A stretch of DNA of 64,000 nt from Streptococcus vicugnae (GTDB taxonomy: Bacteria > Bacillota > Bacilli > Lactobacillales > Streptococcaceae), in NCBI RefSeq assembly GCF_016461705.1, contig NZ_JAEMHW010000001.1, positions 558,001 to 622,000 of the forward strand. The letters run 5' to 3'. Numbering within the stretch: position 1 is the first letter of the stretch; each line of letters starts with the position of its first letter. The notes below the pieces were generated by a model. That model was not told the DNA's origin and searched no databases. It worked only from the letters and a program-made list of their open reading frames with translations. Below, piece by piece: positions 1-8,903 of the stretch. The position numbers and the translations under genes were made by a program.

Positions 1-203
1 GCATTTGCAATTTTTTCTGATGTAATCCCTGTTAAACCATTAATAAAAGATTGCAAAGGCACATCTGTGTAAACATAAGTGTCAAAGTTGTCAACTTCTT
101 CACCATCTCGAAATTTTACAGCAGAAACTTGAATAATATGGCTAATTTCAGCAACTGTATTAAATTCCAAGTCAAAAGCAATGTACTCAGATAGCTTTTT
201 CAT
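1..203 (-). CDS. DnaQ-like 3'-5' exonuclease (partial, 3' end outside window)
   Basis: Only the first 67 codons are inside the window; the rest lies to the left. The product begins MKKLSEYIAFDLEFNT, where the D-x-E of FDLEF fits motif I of DEDD exonucleases, and further on an LTGIT segment resembles the region after exo motif II in DnaQ/PolC-type proofreading domains. The likely activity is 3'-5' exonuclease on DNA or RNA; the substrate cannot be told from this fragment. The ATG at 203 follows a modest purine stretch. Domain class is fairly secure, exact identity is not. Confidence 0.7.
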   Translation of the reverse strand, partial: MKKLSEYIAFDLEFNTVAEISHIIQVSAVKFRDGEEVDNFDTYVYTDVPLQSFINGLTGITSEKIAN

Positions 204-245
204 GATTTCTCCCTTATATCTTTAATCTTATTTCTTCTTTTTTAT

Positions 246-273
246 AAAATAAAGCTGGAACTTTCGTCCCAGC
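246..273 (-). terminator. Terminator of rocS
   Basis: On the minus strand an 8-bp stem (GCTGGGAC / GTTCCAGC, one G-U) closes a GAAA tetraloop and is followed by TTTATTTT, directly after the rocS stop. Confidence 0.8.
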
Positions 274-284
274 CTCCGACTTCC

Positions 285-827
285 TTATTTTTTACCAAAA
301 AGACGCGCAAACAATCCCTTCGGAGCAGCTGCTTCTTCCTGTTCTTGAATTGCTTCTTCAGTTTTTGTTTGAATCTCTTCAAATTCAGCTTTAGCTTCAT
401 TAAGTTCAAGTTGAAGACGTTTGCTATCTTCCATAGCAGCAAGTGTCAACTGTTGTTGTTGATCTAATTGCTTGTCTTTTTCACCAATTTGGACATCTTT
501 AACACGAAGTTGCTCATCTTTTGAAGCCAATTGTTTATCTTTGGCTTTTAGTTGTTCATACAGACGAGTGATTTCTGTATTTTTTTCATCAACTAGAATT
601 TCCAAAAGTTCACGTTGTTTTGTTTCTTCATCAATTGGATCATCTTCAAAGATAGTTTTTTTATAAATTTCTTCAAGTTTAATCAAGCCGCTACGATTAA
701 CTACCGTAACACCCTTTTCATTTTTATCAACATCTTCTTCCGGCAGATTCTTAACACGATTATTAACCGCTTGACGGCTAACACCCAGAATCTCAGCCAA
801 TTCACTAACTGTTTTCTCGATTGCCAT
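285..827 (-). CDS. rocS: RocS-like regulator of chromosome segregation (DUF536-type)
   Basis: A 180-aa protein with three visible parts: an N-terminal helix-turn-helix (residues 1-45, SELAEILGVSRQAVNNRV), a long charged coiled coil (about 85-160, rich in K, E, Q and D), and a short C-terminal amphipathic helix ending GLFARLFGKK. This architecture matches RocS of Streptococcus pneumoniae, a DNA- and membrane-associated protein involved in chromosome segregation and nucleoid protection; the assignment is from family knowledge. The start at 827 is chosen over an upstream ATG at 890 because a GAGG ribosome site lies just before it and the promoter (862-890) lies between the two. An AdcR-type zinc box sits directly upstream of the promoter, which is unexpected for this gene. 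Confidence 0.8.
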   Translation of the reverse strand: MAIEKTVSELAEILGVSRQAVNNRVKNLPEEDVDKNEKGVTVVNRSGLIKLEEIYKKTIFEDDPIDEETKQRELLEILVDEKNTEITRLYEQLKAKDKQLASKDEQLRVKDVQIGEKDKQLDQQQQLTLAAMEDSKRLQLELNEAKAEFEEIQTKTEEAIQEQEEAAAPKGLFARLFGKK

Positions 828-861
828 AATATCCTCTTTTACATTGAAATTACTTATGAAA

Positions 862-890
862 AGGATAACACATGAACTAATGATTGTCAA
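862..890 (-). promoter_or_regulatory. rocS promoter
   Basis: Minus strand TTGACA (885-890), 17-bp spacer, TATCCT (862-867): a near-consensus sigma-A promoter for rocS. Confidence 0.75.
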
Positions 891-893
891 TTT

Positions 894-905
894 TTAACCA
901 GTTAA
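894..905. promoter_or_regulatory. AdcR-type zinc box upstream of rocS promoter
   Basis: TTAACCAGTTAA matches the streptococcal AdcR consensus TTAACYRGTTAA exactly. It ends 3 bp upstream of the rocS -35 element, a position that suits activation or minor interference rather than simple occlusion. It is about 145 bp from the divergent gene at 1051. Confidence 0.65.
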
Positions 906-1014
906 TTGACTGCTTCAAGCCTGAATTGATAGGCTTTTTTTCGCAATCGTGTCAACTTTCTGTCATTTTCTGTAAACTTACTTCCTTATTTCAAAAATAT
1001 CTACTGTCATTTGA

Positions 1015-2223
<1,209 letters not shown>

Positions 2224-2276
2224 TAAACTAAAAAGAGATCCTATTTTGGGTTTCTTTTTACTTTTTTTAAAAATAT

Positions 2277-2288
2277 TTAACTAGTTAA
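2277..2288. promoter_or_regulatory. Upstream AdcR-type zinc box of rpsN2
   Basis: TTAACTAGTTAA fits TTAACYRGTTAA and lies 10 bp upstream of the rpsN2 -35 element. Confidence 0.6.
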
Positions 2289-2298
2289 GTTTTTTCTC

Positions 2299-2326
2299 TT
2301 GATTCTCTTTTTAAAAGTGCTATAAT
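2299..2326 (+). promoter_or_regulatory. rpsN2 promoter
   Basis: TTGATT (2299-2304), 16-bp spacer, TATAAT (2321-2326) preceded by TGC (extended -10). Confidence 0.75.
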
Positions 2327-2334
2327 TATTTTTG

Positions 2335-2346
2335 TTAACCAGTTAA
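2335..2346. promoter_or_regulatory. AdcR-type zinc operator at rpsN2 transcription start
   Basis: TTAACCAGTTAA, an exact AdcR box, covers the predicted +1 region of rpsN2, the typical position for zinc-dependent repression. Confidence 0.75.
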
Positions 2347-2362
2347 CTAAAAAGGAGATATT

Positions 2363-2632
2363 ATGGCTAAAAAATCAAAAATCGCTAGATATAATAAACA
2401 ATTAAAACTCATCGAGCAATATGCTGACTTACGTCGTGAATTAAAAGCTAAGGGCGATTACGAAGCCCTTCGCAAATTGCCACGCGACTCAAATCCAAAT
2501 CGTTTGAAAAACCGCGACCGCATCGACGGACGTCCACATGCTTACATGCGCAAATTTGGTATGAGTCGTATCAATTTCCGCAATCTTGCTCACGAAGGTA
2601 AAATCCCAGGGGTTACAAAAGCCAGCTGGTAA
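2363..2632 (+). CDS. rpsN2: 30S ribosomal protein S14, zinc-independent form
   Basis: An 89-aa S14 with the family C-terminus [21 protein letters not shown] split across the last 21 residues. It has no CxxC pairs, so it is the zinc-free (C-minus) form that replaces the zinc-ribbon S14 when zinc is scarce. An AAGGAG ribosome site precedes the ATG. Two AdcR boxes bracket its promoter, so it is expected to be repressed by zinc-loaded AdcR and induced in zinc starvation, allowing zinc to be recovered from ribosomes. Function is secure; regulation is inferred from the boxes. Confidence 0.95.
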   Translation: MAKKSKIARYNKQLKLIEQYADLRRELKAKGDYEALRKLPRDSNPNRLKNRDRIDGRPHAYMRKFGMSRINFRNLAHEGKIPGVTKASW

Positions 2633-2665
2633 TATAATATATAGAAAAATAAGTTTTTATCACTG

Positions 2666-2693
2666 AAAAAGCAGACTTTGTCTGCTTTTTTAG
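2666..2693. terminator. Bidirectional terminator between rpsN2 and the GNAT gene
   Basis: An 11-bp perfect stem (AAAAAGCAGAC / GTCTGCTTTTT) around TTT has T-runs on both strands and serves the two convergent genes. Confidence 0.85.
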
Positions 2694-3172
2694 TTGAGAA
2701 AATAACTATAATAGCGATTATCCACAGATAATTTTGGAAAATCCACAGGTAAATCTGTAGAGTCAATTTCCTGAAATCCTGATTTTTGATAAAAATACTG
2801 AGCAGCTTCAAAATCTGATGTTGTTCCAAGAAATATCGCCTTTTTACTATTTTCATAACAATAAGTAATAAATTCTTCTAATAACTTTTTCCCTAAACCT
2901 AATTTTCGATAAGGTTTTGCAACAAACATTTTCTTTAAAGCAACATTTCCTTCTGCAAGAGCAACTAACCCAAGGCACCCTATTACCTTTTCACCTTTAT
3001 CATCTACAGCTACCCAAAATTGTCCACCACTCTTTTGATAGGAACTTTCAATGTTTAATAAATCTGGTTGATCAGATAGCGTGATTGGAAGTAGAAATTC
3101 ATTTTGTTGAATATCTAAAATCATCTCTTTTACTGACTGATTAAATTTTGGCTCAAAAATTCTGATTTCCAT
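2690..3172 (-). CDS. GNAT family N-acetyltransferase
   Basis: A 160-aa protein with the GNAT core: a beta4 strand (KKMFVAKPYRKLGLGKKLL), in which the R/Q-x-x-G-x-G/A acetyl-CoA loop reads RKLGLG, and a later FYQKSGF segment. The acceptor substrate is unknown. The start at 3172 is preceded by GGGGAG. The gene is divergent from a MarR regulator, and the shared intergenic region carries two dyad boxes, so the two are probably controlled together by that regulator. Confidence 0.8.
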   Translation of the reverse strand: MEIRIFEPKFNQSVKEMILDIQQNEFLLPITLSDQPDLLNIESSYQKSGGQFWVAVDDKGEKVIGCLGLVALAEGNVALKKMFVAKPYRKLGLGKKLLEEFITYCYENSKKAIFLGTTSDFEAAQYFYQKSGFQEIDSTDLPVDFPKLSVDNRYYSYFLN

Positions 3173-3192
3173 AAACTCTCCCCTTTTATTTA

Positions 3193-3206
3193 ATTGTATT
3201 TGCAAT
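3193..3206. promoter_or_regulatory. MarR-type operator 1
   Basis: ATTGTATTTGCAAT, an ATTG...CAAT dyad, lies near the predicted transcription start of the GNAT gene. A sister copy is at 3234. Confidence 0.55.
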
Positions 3207-3233
3207 AATATTTCTCATATTATAGCACATTTT

Positions 3234-3247
3234 ATTGTAAATGCAAT
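3234..3247. promoter_or_regulatory. MarR-type operator 2, overlapping both -35 elements
   Basis: ATTGTAAATGCAAT overlaps the -35 of the MarR gene (TTGTAA 3235-3240, 17 bp, TAAAAT 3258-3263) and, on the other strand, the -35 of the GNAT gene (TTGCAT, 16 bp, TATAAT). Confidence 0.6.
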
Positions 3248-3280
3248 ATTTTTTTGATAAAATTTATTCGAGGAGATAAG

Positions 3281-3682
3281 ATGTTTAAAATCATTCGTAC
3301 TATTGGTGCCATTACGCGTACTATTCAAATAGATTCTAACAATCACTTTAAAGAATTTGGCTTAAATAATAACCTTTATATCTATATCATTCGTATCTGT
3401 GAACAACCTGGTATGTTTTTAGGGGAATTAGCTGATAATGTCCAAATTGATCGCACAACAGCCTTTAGAACCATCAAAAAACTTGTTAAGCTTGGCTATT
3501 TTGAATTAAAGAAAGATTCTGTTAATCAAAAAATCAAGCGTGTTTACCCAACAGAAAAAGCCATGGACATTTATCCACAACTTCATGAATATGAACAGCA
3601 ACAATCTGATTTGCGATTATCAAACTTATCCACAGATGAAGTGGCTCAGCTCGAAAAACTCATATCAAAATTAAACTACTAA
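3281..3682 (+). CDS. MarR family transcriptional regulator
   Basis: A 133-aa winged-helix protein. The recognition region LADNVQIDRTTAFRTIKKLVKLGYFE (residues about 47-72) and the wing with KRVYPTEKA are typical of MarR regulators. The start at 3281 is chosen over an upstream ATG because GAGGAG lies just ahead of it. Divergent from a GNAT acetyltransferase with two shared dyads, so it probably represses both genes and responds to a ligand that cannot be inferred. Confidence 0.85.
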   Translation: MFKIIRTIGAITRTIQIDSNNHFKEFGLNNNLYIYIIRICEQPGMFLGELADNVQIDRTTAFRTIKKLVKLGYFELKKDSVNQKIKRVYPTEKAMDIYPQLHEYEQQQSDLRLSNLSTDEVAQLEKLISKLNY

Positions 3683-3700
3683 ACCTGGTAATAAGTCAAA

Positions 3701-3728
3701 AGCCCCTGAAATTTTCAGGAGCTTATTT
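3701..3728. terminator. Terminator between marR and tsaD
   Basis: Convergent genes end on either side of a CCTGAAA/TTTCAGG stem; T-rich tails on both strands are short. Confidence 0.55.
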
Positions 3729-3732
3729 ATAT

Positions 3733-4743
3733 TTAATCCAATGTATCAAAGGCAAGACTTGGTTTAGCATTTAAATCAAGTCCAGCAAAATGTCCTTTAT
3801 CATATTCGATAGCTGCAGCTAGTGAGACCATCCCAGCATTGTCACCACATAGGCGAAGTGGTGGAATAACAACTTCTGCTTCAGTAATCTCATCAGCTAG
3901 TCGCCCACGTAATCCTTGGTTAGCAGCTACACCACCTGCCACCACAAGTGTTTTGACAGGATATTTCTCTAAAGCTTTTTTCGTTTTAGCCATTAAAACA
4001 TCTAAAACTGCCGCTTGGAATGAGGCTGATAAATCTTCATTTGAAAGAGTTTCACCCTTTTGAGCTGCATTATGATGCAAATTAATAAAGGCAGACTTCA
4101 AACCTGAGAATGAAAATTCTAGATTATCTTCTTTAATCATAGCACGTGGGAAATCATAAATATCTTTTCCTTTATGAGCCAACTGATCAATTTCACGTCC
4201 CGCTGGATAAGTCAATCCCATAACACGCCCTACTTTATCATAAGCCTCACCAACAGCGTCATCACGTGTTTCACCAACAATTTTATAGTTTCCAGGCTCA
4301 GACACATAAACAAGCTCTGTATGCCCACCAGAAACCAACAAAGCCATTAATGGATATTGAAGTTCTTTAACTTCACGCGCAGCCATCAAGTGCCCTGCCA
4401 TGTGATTTACTGGAATCAGTGGCAAATTATTAGCCCATGCAAAAGCTTTTGCAGCAGCCATACCAACTAAAATAGCACCGACCAATCCTGGACCATAAGT
4501 CACAGCAACAGCATCTAAATCACTAACTTCAATTCCAGCTGCATCTAAAGCATCCTTGAAACAAGTTGTAATCACTTCAACATGGTGACGACTTGCTACT
4601 TCAGGCACTACGCCGCCAAAGCGTTTGTGACTTTCGATTTGACTAGCGATGACATTACTTAAAATCTCACTGTCATTTTTTAAAACCGCAATACTTGTCT
4701 CATCACAAGAACTCTCCACGGCTAAAATATATCTATCTTTCAT
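3733..4743 (-). CDS. tsaD: tRNA N6-threonylcarbamoyladenosine transferase TsaD
   Basis: A 336-aa ASKHA-fold protein. The metal-binding motif HMAGH (about residues 110-115), the SSCDETS segment near the N-terminus and [13 protein letters not shown] near residue 270 identify TsaD (Gcp/YgjD). It transfers the threonylcarbamoyl group to A37 of ANN-decoding tRNAs, working with TsaB and TsaE. It closes the tsaB-rimI-tsaD cluster. An in-frame TTG three bases upstream (4746) is better spaced from the AGAGG ribosome site, so the true start could be there. Confidence 0.95.
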   Translation of the reverse strand: MKDRYILAVESSCDETSIAVLKNDSEILSNVIASQIESHKRFGGVVPEVASRHHVEVITTCFKDALDAAGIEVSDLDAVAVTYGPGLVGAILVGMAAAKAFAWANNLPLIPVNHMAGHLMAAREVKELQYPLMALLVSGGHTELVYVSEPGNYKIVGETRDDAVGEAYDKVGRVMGLTYPAGREIDQLAHKGKDIYDFPRAMIKEDNLEFSFSGLKSAFINLHHNAAQKGETLSNEDLSASFQAAVLDVLMAKTKKALEKYPVKTLVVAGGVAANQGLRGRLADEITEAEVVIPPLRLCGDNAGMVSLAAAIEYDKGHFAGLDLNAKPSLAFDTLD

Positions 4744-4757
4744 CAATTTATTACCTC

Positions 4758-5192
4758 TTATTTACCTTCGCGCTTCATGATAATCGCATCTTCTACTGGT
4801 TCGTGATAATATTGCTTACGTTTGGCAATAATTTCAAAACCAAATTTCTTATATAGTGCCTGTGCAGAAGCATTTGATGCTCTGACTTCTAAGAAAATGG
4901 GAAAATCAACATGATCAAGATTAGCCAGTAATTGGCTACCTAATCCATGTCCCTGATAAGCTTTTTTAATGGCAATATTTGTAATCTCAAGCTCCCCAAC
5001 TAACTGCTGAATCGCTAAAAAACCGACTACTTGCCCATCTTTTTCCACAAAAAAGTAATCAACATTCTCTTGTTGCATGTCAGATAAAATCTGATTTTCA
5101 GTCCAAGGAGATACTGGATACACATCTGAAAGTATCTCATAAACAGCTGCAACACATGCTTGTAAATCTTTCATGTTAGATACGATTGACAT
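4758..5192 (-). CDS. rimI: Ribosomal-protein-alanine N-acetyltransferase RimI-like
   Basis: A 144-aa GNAT protein with the acetyl-CoA loop in [14 protein letters not shown] and the RimI signature [18 protein letters not shown]. RimI acetylates the N-terminus of S18 in E. coli; in Firmicutes the exact target is less clear. The start at 5192 overlaps the tsaB end by 17 nt and has no good ribosome site, which suggests translational coupling to tsaB. A longer reading to 5249 would lie deep inside tsaB and is less likely. Confidence 0.85.
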   Translation of the reverse strand: MSIVSNMKDLQACVAAVYEILSDVYPVSPWTENQILSDMQQENVDYFFVEKDGQVVGFLAIQQLVGELEITNIAIKKAYQGHGLGSQLLANLDHVDFPIFLEVRASNASAQALYKKFGFEIIAKRKQYYHEPVEDAIIMKREGK

Positions 5193-5868
5193 AGTTTGCA
5201 CTTGGGTTTTCTTTGTGTGTCTTAAGCCAATTTTCCTCTGCTTCAACACGTTTTAAATAATTAGGAACAAAACTATCTACTTCGACAGGTTCTAAATTTT
5301 GACCGTATTTTCCGATAGCATAAGCAGATGGTAACACTGTAATAGCCTTAGCCTGTGGTAAACTTTCAGCAATTTGATCGTGGAAGTTAGCAACTTCTCC
5401 TACAAACATAACTGCCTCCTCATTCTTAACCACGTCTAGAACATCAGCAAAATTCATGTGTTGATCTTCTTTAACAGATTGACCATTTTTATAAAAGCCA
5501 GCGTAAACATTGTTACGACGGGCATCAATGACAGGGACAACTAATCCCTCAAAATCAGCTGCTGCAGCAAGTGCATAAAGGCTTGAGACACCGACTAATT
5601 CAATATCTAGGGTGTAGGCTAGCGTTTTAGCTGTCGCAACTGCCACACGAAGACCGGTATATGAACCAGGTCCTTGAGCAACTGAAATTCTATCCAAATC
5701 AGCTGGTTTTAAGTCTACAGCTTTCATCAAAAAATCAATCGCAGGCATCAAATTAATACTGTGATTTTTCTTAATATTGACCGTTACATCGGCTAGTAAA
5801 TTATCACCATCTAAGATGGCAACAGACAAAGCCTTACTTGAAGTATCAAAGGCTAAAACTTTCATCAT
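5176..5868 (-). CDS. tsaB: tRNA t6A biosynthesis protein TsaB
   Basis: A 230-aa ASKHA-fold paralogue of TsaD (N-terminus VLAFDTSSKALSVAI, then AQGPGSYTGLRVA). TsaB forms the scaffold of the threonylcarbamoyl transfer complex with TsaD. GAGGG lies 7 nt before the first of two adjacent ATG codons. First gene of the tsaB-rimI-tsaD cluster, divergent from rpoY. Confidence 0.95.
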   Translation of the reverse strand: MMKVLAFDTSSKALSVAILDGDNLLADVTVNIKKNHSINLMPAIDFLMKAVDLKPADLDRISVAQGPGSYTGLRVAVATAKTLAYTLDIELVGVSSLYALAAAADFEGLVVPVIDARRNNVYAGFYKNGQSVKEDQHMNFADVLDVVKNEEAVMFVGEVANFHDQIAESLPQAKAITVLPSAYAIGKYGQNLEPVEVDSFVPNYLKRVEAEENWLKTHKENPSANYVNRI

Positions 5869-5883
5869 TTAAATTCCCTCACT

Positions 5884-5912
5884 TGATTATACTTCTTATT
5901 TTATGATATAAT
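5884..5912 (+). promoter_or_regulatory. rpoY-rnjA promoter
   Basis: TTGATT (5884-5889), 17 bp, TATAAT (5907-5912) with TGA immediately upstream. The predicted 5' leader is about 130 nt, long for this operon; no clear terminator-like fold was seen in it. Confidence 0.7.
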
Positions 5913-6048
5913 TTTAATAATTGCAACGAATCAAGGTTAAATCAATTACTCGGAAAAATTTAATAATGACTGGTCAAGTAGATACAAGCTAGTTGACGTG
6001 TTTAGTGTAGTTTGATTAACCACAGGTATATAAAGAAAGGAAAAAACT

Positions 6049-6279
6049 ATGATTTACAAAGTTTTTTATCAAGAAACAAAAGAACGTAACCCACGCCGCG
6101 AACAAACTAAAGCACTTTATTTAGAAATTGACGCAGCAAACGAACTCGAAGGACGTATCAAAACTCGTGAACTTGTTGAAGAAAAAACAGCTTACAATGT
6201 AGAGTTTATTGAACTTCTTTCAGATAAACACCTAGCCTACGAAAAAGAAACAGGTGCCTTTAAATTAACGGAGTTATAA
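6049..6279 (+). CDS. rpoY: RNA polymerase epsilon subunit RpoY
   Basis: A 76-aa protein starting [20 protein letters not shown], the characteristic beginning of the Firmicutes RNA polymerase epsilon subunit, a small accessory subunit bound near the downstream DNA channel. It lies one base upstream of rnjA; this rpoY-rnjA pairing is conserved across Bacilli. A GAAAGGA ribosome site precedes the ATG. Confidence 0.95.
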   Translation: MIYKVFYQETKERNPRREQTKALYLEIDAANELEGRIKTRELVEEKTAYNVEFIELLSDKHLAYEKETGAFKLTEL

Positions 6280-6280
6280 T

Positions 6281-7963
6281 ATGTCACAAATCAATTTAAA
6301 ACCCGAAGAAGTTGGGGTTTATGCGATTGGTGGTCTCGGAGAAATTGGTAAAAACACTTACGGTATTGAATATCAAGATGAAATTATTATCGTAGATGCA
6401 GGTATCAAATTCCCAGAAGACGATTTGCTCGGTATTGACTACGTTATTCCAGACTATTCATATATCGTTGACAATATCGATCGTATTAAAGGCCTTGTGA
6501 TTACTCACGGGCACGAAGACCACATTGGTGGGATTCCTTTCCTTTTGAAGCAAGCTAATATTCCAATTTACGCTGGACCACTTGCTCTTTCACTCATCAA
6601 AGGAAAATTGGAAGAACACGGGCTTTTACGTGACGCTAAACTTTACGAAATCAACGCAAACACAGAGTTAACGTTTAAGAATCTTAGTGTTACATTCTTC
6701 CGTACTACCCACTCAATTCCAGAACCTCTAGGAATCGTTATCCACACACCACAAGGTAAAATTGTCTGCACAGGGGATTTCAAATTTGACTGGACACCAG
6801 TTGGTGAACCAGCTGATATCCACCGCATGGCTGCACTTGGTGAGGATGGCGTCCTATGTTTGCTATCTGATTCTACTAACGCAGAAATTCCAACCTTTAC
6901 AAACTCAGAAAAAGTTGTTGGACAATCTATTATGAAGATTATTGAAGGCATCCATGGACGTATTATCTTTGCGTCATTTGCCTCAAACATCTTCCGTCTC
7001 CAACAAGCTGCCGAAGCAGCTGTTAAAACTGGACGTAAAATCGTAGTCTTCGGACGTTCAATGGAAAAAGCCATTGTAAACGGTATTGAACTTGGTTATA
7101 TCAAAGTTCCAAAAGGAACATTTATCGAACCAAGCGAAATCAAAGACTACCACGCTAGTGAAATCTTGATTATGTGTACAGGTAGCCAAGGTGAATCAAT
7201 GGCTGCGCTAGCACGTATTGCTAATGGTACACACCGTCAAGTTACACTACAACCTGGCGATACTGTCATCTTCTCTTCTAGCCCAATTCCTGGTAATACA
7301 ACAAGTGTTAACAAACTTATCAACACTATCCAAGAAGCTGGTGTAGAAGTTATCCACGGAAAAGTTAACAATATCCACACATCTGGTCACGGTGGACAAC
7401 AAGAGCAAAAACTTATGCTCCGCTTGATGAAACCAAAATACTTCATGCCAGTTCACGGTGAATACCGTATGCTTAAAATCCACGCTGGTTTAGCGATGGA
7501 CACAGGTGTGCCAAAAGACAATATCTTCATCATGGAAAACGGTGATGTGCTAGCTCTTACAGCTAACTCAGCTCGTCGTGCTGGACACTTTAACGCCCAG
7601 GATATCTATGTTGATGGTAATGGTATCGGAGATATCGGTGCTGCCGTACTTCGTGACCGCCGTGATTTATCTGAAGACGGAGTTGTTCTTGCCGTTGCTA
7701 CTGTTGACTTTGATAGCCAAATGATTTTGGCAGGTCCAGACATTCTTAGTCGTGGATTTATCTACATGCGAGAATCTGGTGACCTTATTCGAGAAAGTCA
7801 ACGTGTTCTCTTCAATGCTATCCGCATTGCTTTGAAAAACAAAGATGCAAGTATCCAATCTGTTAACGGTGCTATCGTTAACGCGCTTCGTCCATTCCTA
7901 TACGAAAAAACTGAACGTGAACCAATCATTATTCCAATGATTCTTACACCAGATGATAAATAA
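6281..7963 (+). CDS. rnjA: Ribonuclease J1
   Basis: A 560-aa metallo-beta-lactamase/beta-CASP RNase. The zinc motif HGHEDHIGG (about residues 75-83), the beta-CASP region and the C-terminal motif SGHGGQQEQ (about 370) are intact. RNase J1 is a 5'-3' exonuclease and endonuclease central to mRNA decay and maturation in Firmicutes. At 560 aa it has the usual RNase J1 length. Cotranscribed with rpoY and closed by a strong terminator. Confidence 0.97.
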   Translation: MSQINLKPEEVGVYAIGGLGEIGKNTYGIEYQDEIIIVDAGIKFPEDDLLGIDYVIPDYSYIVDNIDRIKGLVITHGHEDHIGGIPFLLKQANIPIYAGPLALSLIKGKLEEHGLLRDAKLYEINANTELTFKNLSVTFFRTTHSIPEPLGIVIHTPQGKIVCTGDFKFDWTPVGEPADIHRMAALGEDGVLCLLSDSTNAEIPTFTNSEKVVGQSIMKIIEGIHGRIIFASFASNIFRLQQAAEAAVKTGRKIVVFGRSMEKAIVNGIELGYIKVPKGTFIEPSEIKDYHASEILIMCTGSQGESMAALARIANGTHRQVTLQPGDTVIFSSSPIPGNTTSVNKLINTIQEAGVEVIHGKVNNIHTSGHGGQQEQKLMLRLMKPKYFMPVHGEYRMLKIHAGLAMDTGVPKDNIFIMENGDVLALTANSARRAGHFNAQDIYVDGNGIGDIGAAVLRDRRDLSEDGVVLAVATVDFDSQMILAGPDILSRGFIYMRESGDLIRESQRVLFNAIRIALKNKDASIQSVNGAIVNALRPFLYEKTEREPIIIPMILTPDDK

Positions 7964-7965
7964 TC

Positions 7966-7998
7966 AAAAAGCTAGTTGATCACATCAACTAGCTTTTT
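7966..7998 (+). terminator. rnjA terminator
   Basis: A 15-bp perfect stem (AAAAAGCTAGTTGAT and its complement) around CAC with a T-run. Confidence 0.9.
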
Positions 7999-8021
7999 AT
8001 CAACAACTTATCCACAGAAAT

Positions 8022-8046
8022 AAAAGAGCCTGGAATTTTTCCAGAC
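8022..8046 (-). terminator. Weak terminator of the CHAP gene
   Basis: On the minus strand CTGGAA-AAA-TTCCAG is followed by GCTCTTTTATTT, just after the stop at 8060. Confidence 0.5.
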
Positions 8047-8059
8047 TTATTCTATCTTG

Positions 8060-8722
8060 TTAATAACTTTCTGGATAGATATAGCTGACTGTTCCAGCAG
8101 TGTTACTCTTTGTTGGATCAAACCAGCCACGATAATTATCAATCCATTGTTTATTGCCATAATTAGATTCTAAAACTTGAATTTGCCCACTAGCATTGAC
8201 TGCTGTAACGTAGGCCACATGCCCGTAACTATCAGGATCTGTCCAACAAATAATAGCTCCTACTTCAGCTTGTGTCCCAACCACATAGCCTTGTGAAGCT
8301 GCATTAGCTGCCCAATCGCCAGCATTTCCCCACCAATTACTTGCCCAAGTTGCAACTTGTTTTACACCCCAGGTACATTGCCCAACTGGGTAAGTATTAG
8401 TTGGAACTTCTGACTTTGACACTGGCGAATCAACCTGACTAGACTCCGAATTTCTACTTGATGTTAACAAATTCGTCACAAATGGATCAATAGGGGTTTT
8501 ATCAGGTATCTGCAACACTTGCCCAGGAACAATAGTGTCATAAATTGACATACCATTCAAAGCAGCCAAATCATAGACACTAAGTCCATACATTTGTGCT
8601 ACACTGTAAAATGAATCACCGCTTTGCAAAGTATAGGCATCTGCCTTAGCGTTTACTTGTGAAAACAACAAAGCTCCTGAAAGAGTAGCTGTTGCTAACG
8701 CTATTTTTGTTTTGTAATTCAT
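8060..8722 (-). CDS. Secreted LysM-CHAP peptidoglycan hydrolase
   Basis: A 220-aa exported protein: Sec signal peptide (residues 1-28, ending VNAKADA), one LysM domain (about 29-73, YTLQSGDSFYSVAQMYGLSV), a Ser-rich linker, and a C-terminal CHAP domain (about 112-215). The CHAP cysteine is in YPVGQCTWGV and the histidine in DSYGHVAYV, so the amidase/endopeptidase site looks complete. It probably cleaves cell-wall peptide during growth or separation. Monocistronic. Confidence 0.9.
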   Translation of the reverse strand: MNYKTKIALATATLSGALLFSQVNAKADAYTLQSGDSFYSVAQMYGLSVYDLAALNGMSIYDTIVPGQVLQIPDKTPIDPFVTNLLTSSRNSESSQVDSPVSKSEVPTNTYPVGQCTWGVKQVATWASNWWGNAGDWAANAASQGYVVGTQAEVGAIICWTDPDSYGHVAYVTAVNASGQIQVLESNYGNKQWIDNYRGWFDPTKSNTAGTVSYIYPESY

Positions 8723-8833
8723 AAAAATCTTCCTCCCTTTATGAATACTAGTATAGCAAGCTAATATTACAAATAATATAAAGGATTGTAAGCGTTATAT
8801 TTCATGATACATCATTTCGTAAAATAAAAGTCA

Positions 8834-8864
8834 TAAAAAAACTGCCCTAAAGGCAGTTTTTTAT
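8834..8864 (-). terminator. Terminator of gltBD
   Basis: AAAAAACTGCC / GGCAGTTTTTT stem with T-runs directly after gltD. Confidence 0.85.
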
Positions 8865-8903
8865 GATTGAAAACAAGAATGTGTTAAACGCTTAATAAAT
8901 TAA

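Noticed and set aside
26..203. Possibility that the truncated left gene is PolC or dinG
   Set aside because: The exonuclease start is at residue 1 with no preceding domain, so a full PolC is excluded; dinG cannot be excluded or supported from 67 residues.
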